Shown in pieces: positions 5,455-9,620 of a DNA stretch of 9,620 nucleotides. How positions within the stretch are numbered: position 1 is the stretch's first letter; each line of letters begins with the position of its first letter. The notes beneath the pieces are model-generated. The model saw only the letters and a program-made list of their open reading frames with translations. It searched no databases and was not told the origin of the DNA. The position numbers were made by a program, and so were the translations under genes. Source of the DNA: Dehalococcoidia bacterium UBA3254 (lineage in GTDB: Bacteria > Chloroflexota > Dehalococcoidia > Dehalococcoidales > UBA3254); the NCBI GenBank assembly GCA_002362735.1, contig DEUU01000425.1, positions 1 through 9,620 of the forward strand, given 5' to 3'.

Positions 5455-5484
5455 ATTGTACTATTATCTTGTGAACGCATACAA
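5455..5484 (-). promoter_or_regulatory. candidate promoter for the RRM gene
   Basis: Minus-strand TTGTAT (plus 5479-5484), an 18-nt spacer and TACAAT (plus 5455-5460; five of six matches). The start site would fall about 200 nt before the RRM ATG. The -35 is poor. Confidence 0.35.
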
Positions 5485-5541
5485 AAATATTGAACCGTTA
5501 ATAGTGGATGATGTTTAATATTTCCTATAAGTAAATTTAGT

Positions 5542-5576
5542 GTGGGATTCATGAAATGACTTTCCATGAATCCCAC
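5542..5576. repeat. perfect 12-bp inverted repeat with flanking outer stem
   Basis: GTGGGATTCATG (5542-5553) and CATGAATCCCAC (5565-5576) are exact reverse complements around an 11-nt loop. A second pair, ATAAGT (5527-5532) and ACTTAT (5581-5586), encloses it. It lies in the 433-nt gap between the helicase remnant and the RRM gene, about 105 nt past the helicase stop. On the plus side it is followed by TTTCACTTATT, and on the minus side by no U-tract. The rest of the gap (5249-5681) shows only the candidate RRM promoter. Confidence 0.8.
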
Positions 5577-5681
5577 TTTCACTTATTAAAACTGTTGGGG
5601 TGTCTTAGTTTACCTCGAGACAATCTGTTCTCGTCTGAGGAAGCTTCTCCGACGCACTGAGATAACTTCAGGAATTGAATG

Positions 5682-6209
5682 CTAAAACCGTCTTGAATTA
5701 TGGCGAGGTAAACTATCTCCTCTGGATTTGGGAGCTTCGACGGTATGATCAAAGCCAGGTATTTTCCGGGTTCCCATGGGCTTTTTAAAAACATATTCCA
5801 GTTCTTTAATCATCTTCTTATCTTCTCCGGTAACCAGAGTATAAGCTTCACCGGTATTGTTAATCTTTCCGATCCGGCCAATCCGGTGGGTATAAGCTTC
5901 CGCAGTATCCGGCATATCGTAGTTAGTAACATGCGATATACTTAGAACATCCAGACCTCGGGCTGCGATATCCGTAGTCGCCATTATCTTTAGAGAGCCA
6001 TCCCGAAAGCCATCTATAGCTGCTTGACGCTTATTCCGATTTATATCACCCTGCAAAGAAGCTACCTTATAACCTGATCTTGTAAGTTGATCAGCCAGCC
6101 GGTCAACGCGATGTTTGGTACGTGTGAAAACGATTACCGACTTCGTTTCGGTAGAGTGTAAGATATCCTTTAATAAGGCGGTTTTGAGGTGAGGTTGAAC
6201 CGGAAACAA
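5682..6209 (-). pseudogene. DEAD-box RNA helicase, C-terminal RecA-like domain only
   Basis: The frame gives 175 residues matching the second RecA-like domain of RhlE/CshA-type helicases: PVQPHLKTALLKDIL at the domain boundary, motif IV VIVFTRTK (25-32), motif IVa LQGDINRNKR (52-61), motif V ATTDIAARGLDV (77-88), motif VI HRIGRIGK (108-115) and a short basic tail. The whole N-terminal domain with the Walker A and DEAD motifs, roughly 200 residues, is missing. The frame closes at a TAA 21-19 nt before the first possible start (TTG 6209), and 6210-6370 contains no trace of it. Motif VI is also off consensus (normally HRIGRTGR; the last arginine is lysine here), and the usual Q of motif IVa is R58. 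It cannot be an active ATPase alone, so I call it a remnant. A retained RNA-binding role is possible. Confidence 0.8.
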
Positions 6210-6370
6210 CCCTTCTGGATTTGATTATGTAGGTCTTATTTGTAATATGCTGACTATCGGTGTAGAGTTAATATGTAACTCGCAATCATTTCACCGTTTT
6301 TATTAACTCTTAACCACTTCGGACGCGTGAATAACTCTATCTATAAGCCTTTCAGGAATTGGAGGTGTAT

Positions 6371-6562
6371 GTGGGACAGAAGTCGATGAAAGTATCAGAA
6401 GACCAGGAATTTTTTACCTCCGAAAGGTGGAAATGCAACAAAAGTCCAAGTGGTGCTCACTATTGGATTATTAATATCGATAGCATGACCTGCAAATTTT
6501 GTAACGACAGCAAGCCGGTCAGTACTAAACGTTTCGGTTGGACTAAACCTGAAACGAAGTAA
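6371..6562 (+). CDS. small CxxC/His putative zinc protein, unknown function
   Basis: The only convincing plus-strand gene. From a GTG at 6371 (GGAGGT at 6361-6366, 4 nt away) it gives 63 residues; an ATG at 6386 would give 58 and a TTG at 6359 would give 67. The residues C22, G-A-H30-Y-W32, C41 and C44 (CKFC) could make a one-zinc site, a pattern I associate with small Dehalococcoidia proteins of the 'GAHxW ... CxYC' kind, from memory. A FGW near the C-terminus and a basic end follow. A -10-like TATAAG stands at 6342-6347. The gene is divergent from the helicase remnant and has no partner downstream. I cannot assign a function. Confidence 0.6.
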   Translation: MGQKSMKVSEDQEFFTSERWKCNKSPSGAHYWIINIDSMTCKFCNDSKPVSTKRFGWTKPETK

Positions 6563-6649
6563 ACCTCTCCTCCCTTGTTTTTCGCGGATCTAACTATCAA
6601 TTTTTGTAAATATGATGTTTTCTAATATTATGGTTAGATTATCGTTAAC

Positions 6650-6685
6650 AAAAATAGCCTCAACTATTACTTGTATGAGGCTATT
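6650..6685 (-). terminator. intrinsic terminator, best fit on the minus strand
   Basis: AATAGCCTCA (6653-6662) and TGAGGCTATT (6676-6685) pair perfectly over 10 bp with a 13-nt loop. On the minus strand the stem runs into TTTTT (plus 6650-6654). The nearest minus-strand gene upstream is rseP, whose stop is about 490 nt away, so it either ends a very long 3' UTR or an unrecognised RNA in 6686-7176. On the plus strand it lies 90 nt past the small CxxC gene but lacks a U-tract. Confidence 0.6.
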
Positions 6686-7176
6686 GTCTCTTAAAAGGGC
6701 TTTCCGCCGTATACTAGAGTCTTTAATTTTCAGACTTCTTTATTAATGCTGCTTTTCCAGAATACCCCGACCGTAAGGTCGTGGGAAATTTATTTTGGAA
6801 TATTATTCATCTTTGGCAACTACTTAGCATATTACTGCATCATTTTTTTATTCTGGAGCATACAAAATAGGTGCTAACTGTTTCGAATCGTTGTTGCCCT
6901 CCGGGTGAGGGCAAGGGATTGAAGAGCTGAAAAAATAACTCTGCTTTGGCTATTCAGTCTTGAAAATTAAATGTCACCCGGACTCGAATCACGTTCAAAA
7001 AGATGATAAAATCTAATTGACGATCCAGAACAACCGTACTACCATACCCTCTATAGTTATCCTTGAGATAGCCCAATAACGCCCCGCTATGTAAAAGGAA
7101 TGTTTACTCTTCAAATCCTGGCCCCGCTACTACTGCCCTTTGGAGGGAAGGGGTGGTCTTGCGGGTTCCCTTACTC
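6686..7176. other. 491-nt region with no gene, several hairpins
   Basis: No ORF with plausible coding content. Hairpins seen: CCCCGACC-gtaa-GGTCGtGGG at 6765-6785 (one bulged T), TTGCCCTC-cgggt-GAGGGCAA at 6894-6914 (perfect 8 bp), and GGGAA...TTCCC around 7142-7167 just after the rseP stop. A 9-nt direct repeat GCCCCGCTA occurs at 7081-7089 and 7121-7129. On the minus strand 6973-6993 includes ATTCGAGTCC, reminiscent of a tRNA T-arm, but its stems do not pair. This may be the 3' UTR of rseP, a small RNA locus or decayed DNA. Confidence 0.5.
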
Positions 7177-8235
7177 TTAAGGCAGTACGCTACCCGCGGT
7201 GATCAGTTTGGAGATGTCGCTGTAGGTAACCAGCAGCATCAGCGCAATGAGCAGCATGAATCCTATACCGTGTACCAGGCCTTCCACCCTGGGTGATACG
7301 CGCTTACCTCTTCTGATCATCTCCAGCAGAACAAAGGCGATTCTCCCTCCGTCCAGGGCTGGCAGCGGCAGTATATTTATAATACCCAGGTTGAGACTGA
7401 TAAAGGCTGCCCATAGCAGCAGGGGTGACATGCCTAATTTGGCGACCTGTCCTGTCACTTCCGTCATTCCCACAATGCCGGATAGCTGAGGTGCTTGAGA
7501 TCCCTGGACCCAGGTTACAATCACATTTTTATAAGCTACCAGAGTGTCCCAGCAGTAAGTTGCTCCTGCCGGAAAGGCCTGCCACACCGGAACGGTTTCC
7601 CTTACCGTGTCGTAGCCCATCATAATGCCGATAGCTCCCTGTCCGGCCGGGGGGTTGACTCGCGGAGTCAGTTGATAGGTTCCGATAGATGTATCCGCAT
7701 GTTTGACGGTCAATGTAATTTCTTTGCCCGCATTTTGTTTTACTTCTTGCTGGAATTGGCTGTAGCTGCTGAGATCGGTGTTGTCAATCGCCAGGATAGT
7801 GTCTCCGGGCTGTATACCGGCCGTCGCGGCAGGAGAGCCGGTCTGCACTTGCTCAATCTTTAGATTGGGATTTGTAGCCACATTGTGCGGGATCATAAAG
7901 GCTATCGCTGCTATTAAAAAGGGCAGGACTATATTCATCAGGGACCCCGCTGCCAGCACCAGTATCCGGGTGCCGTAGCCTTTGCTCGCCAAACTTCGCG
8001 GAATTTCAGGGTTTTCTTCGCCGGCTAGCTTCACGAATCCACCGAGAGGAAGAGCGTTAATTGAGTAGATGGTTTCACCCCTCTTTATTCCCCAGATTCG
8101 CGGTGGGAACCCGACTCCGAACTCAATGATTTGTACCCCGCGGACTTTGGCTGTGATGAAATGGGCAAACTCATGAGCTACCACCAGAACTACAAGTATG
8201 ATAACGAAAGCTACTATTGCTATCAGGACTGACAT
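7177..8235 (-). CDS. rseP: RIP metalloprotease RseP / site-2 protease (M50 family)
   Basis: A 352-residue integral-membrane zinc protease that cuts transmembrane segments of substrates such as anti-sigma factors or signal-peptide remnants. First membrane helix 2-20 runs into the zinc motif HEFAH (21-25). The third-ligand motif NILPLPALDGGR (287-298) supplies the aspartate. One PDZ domain spans roughly 127-190 (SPAATAGIQPGDTILAID), further helices are at about 91-115, 270-290 and 322-340, and the G-F-G-V-G-F segment with P-LGGFVKLAGEE (63-74) is typical. Length fits single-PDZ RseP (E. coli's two-PDZ form is about 450). ATG 8235 lies inside the end of dxr, overlapping by 13 nt, so translation is probably coupled. 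In many bacteria rseP sits in the same dxr-containing cluster. The substrate here is unknown. Confidence 0.95.
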   Translation of the reverse strand: MSVLIAIVAFVIILVVLVVAHEFAHFITAKVRGVQIIEFGVGFPPRIWGIKRGETIYSINALPLGGFVKLAGEENPEIPRSLASKGYGTRILVLAAGSLMNIVLPFLIAAIAFMIPHNVATNPNLKIEQVQTGSPAATAGIQPGDTILAIDNTDLSSYSQFQQEVKQNAGKEITLTVKHADTSIGTYQLTPRVNPPAGQGAIGIMMGYDTVRETVPVWQAFPAGATYCWDTLVAYKNVIVTWVQGSQAPQLSGIVGMTEVTGQVAKLGMSPLLLWAAFISLNLGIINILPLPALDGGRIAFVLLEMIRRGKRVSPRVEGLVHGIGFMLLIALMLLVTYSDISKLITAGSVLP

Positions 8236-9434
8236 TGAAATACTCCATCCGCCAATTTAAAGGCCTCTCCCCGCGCCCAACTGTCCGCCGCCAAAATATC
8301 TTCCATACCGGGATGTTCTATATTTTGATGCTGTCCTAAGACTTGCTCGACCAGCCTGGCAATTTCAGTAAACCGGAGCTTCTTCTTCAGAAAGTGCTCT
8401 ACCGCAACTTCGTCTGCGGCGCAGAGCACTGAAGGATAAGTTCCGCCCTTTTTGCCGGCTTCAATCGCCAGTTTTAGACAGGGGAATGAATCATAATTTG
8501 GTTGTTCGAATAAGAGACCGCTGACCTGGCTCCAGTCCAGTTTAGGTAACGTCGAGTTAGGCGCCCGGTCAGGATATGTTAATGCATATTGAATTGGAAA
8601 GCGCATATCCGGATAGCTTAGCTGTGCTTTGAATGTCCCGTCTACCAGTTCCACCATCGAGTGTACGATGCTCTGCGGGTGAATCAGAATATCTATTTTC
8701 TCATAAGGCATATCGAACAGCCAGTGCGCCTCAATCATTTCCAGCCCCTTATTCATTAGCGTGGCTGAGTCAATTGTGACTTTTTTCCCCATTTTCCAGG
8801 AAGGGTGTTTCAACGCCTGCTCTGGTGTTACATCTGCCAGTTGTTCATGAGAAAATCTTAGAAAGGGACCGCCCGAAGCTGTTAGAATGATGCGTGCCGG
8901 TTTGGCAGATTCACCGTTCATGCATTGCCAGATAGCACTGTGCTCGCTGTCGACCGGTAAAATCCATCCGCTGCTTTTTTTCATTTCTGCCAGAATAATC
9001 TCGCCGGCCATTACAAGGGGTTCTTTGTTTGAAAGGGCAACTGTTTTATTAGCTTTTATCGCTGCCAGAGTAGCGCTGAGTCCTGCGTTCCCGGAAGTCG
9101 CTACCACCACCAGGTCCACGTTCGGATGGCTGGCTATTTCCTCCATGGAAGCCAGAGTTTCGCCTTCGGTATTCACTTTAGTTTTCTGGCTGCGATAGTA
9201 TATTAGCTCAGGCTTGAATTCCTGAATCTGTTTCTCCAAAAGGCTCAGATTTTCTCCAGCCGCCAGACCGATGATTCTGAATTTCTGCGGTAAAGCTCGC
9301 ACCACGTCCAGAGTTTGTCTTCCGATGGAGCCCGTGGAACCGAGGACCGCTAACCTTTTGATTGGGTCAACGTTTGCACTCATCTTATAACTATCATACA
9401 CCAAATTCAGCCTGATTGCCTCTCCGATACCCAT
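8223..9434 (-). CDS. dxr: 1-deoxy-D-xylulose-5-phosphate reductoisomerase
   Basis: DXR (IspC) rearranges and reduces 1-deoxy-D-xylulose 5-phosphate to 2-C-methyl-D-erythritol 4-phosphate with NADPH and a divalent metal, the first committed step of the MEP isoprenoid pathway; it is the target of fosmidomycin. Seen: NADPH loop GSTGSIG (32-38), NKEPLV (136-141), metal ligands D162 and E164 in PVDSEHSAI and E232 in NKGLEMIEAHW, substrate-binding S187 and H210 (TASGGP; KHPSW), and IHPQSIVHSMV in the flexible-loop region. All expected catalytic residues are intact. From ATG 9434 it is 403 residues. A second in-frame ATG at 9383 gives 386 and begins only 9 residues before KRLAVLG, closer to family N-termini; neither has a clear ribosome-binding site (GGGCGG before the first). 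First gene of the dxr-rseP pair. Confidence 0.96.
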   Translation of the reverse strand: MGIGEAIRLNLVYDSYKMSANVDPIKRLAVLGSTGSIGRQTLDVVRALPQKFRIIGLAAGENLSLLEKQIQEFKPELIYYRSQKTKVNTEGETLASMEEIASHPNVDLVVVATSGNAGLSATLAAIKANKTVALSNKEPLVMAGEIILAEMKKSSGWILPVDSEHSAIWQCMNGESAKPARIILTASGGPFLRFSHEQLADVTPEQALKHPSWKMGKKVTIDSATLMNKGLEMIEAHWLFDMPYEKIDILIHPQSIVHSMVELVDGTFKAQLSYPDMRFPIQYALTYPDRAPNSTLPKLDWSQVSGLLFEQPNYDSFPCLKLAIEAGKKGGTYPSVLCAADEVAVEHFLKKKLRFTEIARLVEQVLGQHQNIEHPGMEDILAADSWARGEAFKLADGVFQCQS

Positions 9435-9486
9435 CTGCCGCCCATAGCACTAACTTTCCTTTGCTGTGTTCACCCACTAAGTGTGT

Positions 9487-9514
9487 ATTATATCTCGATT
9501 CATTGCCTTTAAAA
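9487..9514 (-). promoter_or_regulatory. candidate promoter of dxr-rseP
   Basis: A perfect -10 TATAAT on the minus strand (plus 9487-9492), with TTTTAA 16 nt upstream as a poor -35 (plus 9509-9514). It lies about 50 nt before the longer dxr start. It suggests that dxr-rseP starts its own transcript here rather than continuing from an upstream cdsA-type gene. Confidence 0.5.
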
Positions 9515-9572
9515 GGAGAGAGCCTGAGTGATACGGCATTAAATCATTTCTTCTGGAGATTACTCCCTGAAC

Positions 9573-9602
9573 TTGCATTATGATTCTCATTGAGATTAAA
9601 AT
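9573..9602 (+). promoter_or_regulatory. plus-strand promoter with Fur-like operator, for a gene beyond the window
   Basis: TTGCAT (9573-9578), an 18-nt spacer and TAAAAT (9597-9602; five of six matches) point rightwards. Inside the spacer, 9575-9589 read on the minus strand as TGAGAATCATAATGC matches the 15-bp Fur core TGATAATCATTATCA at 11 positions. An overlapping palindrome TCTCA-t-TGAGA spans 9585-9595. The last six bases, AAAGGA (9615-9620), look like a Shine-Dalgarno, so a coding start probably lies a few bases past the window end. The regulator (Fur, DtxR/MntR or other) is inferred from the pattern only. Confidence 0.45.
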
Positions 9603-9620
9603 AGATTAAGACGTAAAGGA

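Noticed and set aside
5385..5582. Minus-strand ORF of 65 codons in the helicase-RRM gap
   Set aside because: It begins inside the palindrome at 5542-5576, and has low-complexity, unfamiliar sequence.
5579..5794. Minus-strand ORF of 71 codons at the helicase end
   Set aside because: Out-of-frame overlap with the helicase coding sequence, no domain.
6973..6993. tRNA T-arm (minus ATTCGAGTCC) suggesting a tRNA gene or attachment site
   Set aside because: The flanking bases do not form a T-stem and no acceptor, D or anticodon arm is present.
7142..7167. Plus-strand GGGTGG...TTCCCTT as a T-box/terminator
   Set aside because: No following U-tract or downstream plus-strand gene; it is most likely a hairpin at the rseP 3' end.
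1..9620. CRISPR array, insertion sequence or integrated element
   Set aside because: No regularly spaced repeats, transposase or integrase frames, or terminal inverted repeats with target duplications were seen on either strand.

Overview
The window reads as chromosomal DNA from an anaerobic bacterium. The strongest clues are an oxygen-sensitive double-cubane-cluster reductase with its ATP-dependent activator, and the style of the dxr-rseP pair and of the zinc-ribbon and RRM proteins. My best guess is Chloroflexota, class Dehalococcoidia. That is inference from protein flavour only; no rRNA or marker phylogeny is available here. Nearly every gene lies on the minus strand. I see no transposase, integrase, phage gene, CRISPR array or tRNA.

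Layout, left to right. (1) 1-131: the first 43 codons of glmS, cut by the window edge. (2) 132-567: non-coding, with a perfect 17-bp inverted repeat. (3) 568-2973: a compact minus-strand operon, read in the order double-cubane reductase, its ATPase activator, then a stand-alone YedF-type DsrE protein. Before it, at 3005-3257, lie a promoter, a possible 9-codon leader ORF, alternative base-pairing segments and a strong intrinsic terminator 31 nt before the first gene. This looks like transcription attenuation and is the most interesting part of the window. (4) 3365-5248: a minus-strand run of small proteins: a RidA-like protein lacking the usual arginine, a decayed RRM fragment whose stop overlaps the RidA-like start, a double zinc-ribbon protein, an orphan acyl carrier protein and an intact RRM protein with a Gly/Arg-rich tail. 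(5) 5682-6209: the C-terminal half of a DEAD-box RNA helicase with no N-terminal domain, probably a pseudogene. (6) 6371-6562: the only plus-strand gene, a small CxxC protein. (7) 6563-7176: a long non-coding stretch with several hairpins. (8) 7177-9434: dxr and rseP overlapping by 13 nt, with a candidate promoter upstream. (9) At the right edge, a plus-strand promoter with a Fur-like palindrome between its -35 and -10 points to a metal-regulated gene just outside the window.

How the parts may work together. The reductase and activator form an ATP-driven electron-transfer pair: the activator's [4Fe-4S] cluster fires low-potential electrons into the double-cubane cluster. The co-transcribed DsrE protein with its CxxC motif may handle sulfur or selenium for it. 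The RRM protein, the helicase remnant and the zinc-ribbon protein look like the remains of an RNA-metabolism or cold-response neighbourhood in which one RRM copy and one helicase have decayed. dxr (isoprenoid synthesis), rseP (membrane proteolysis) and glmS (cell-wall amino sugars) are ordinary housekeeping genes.
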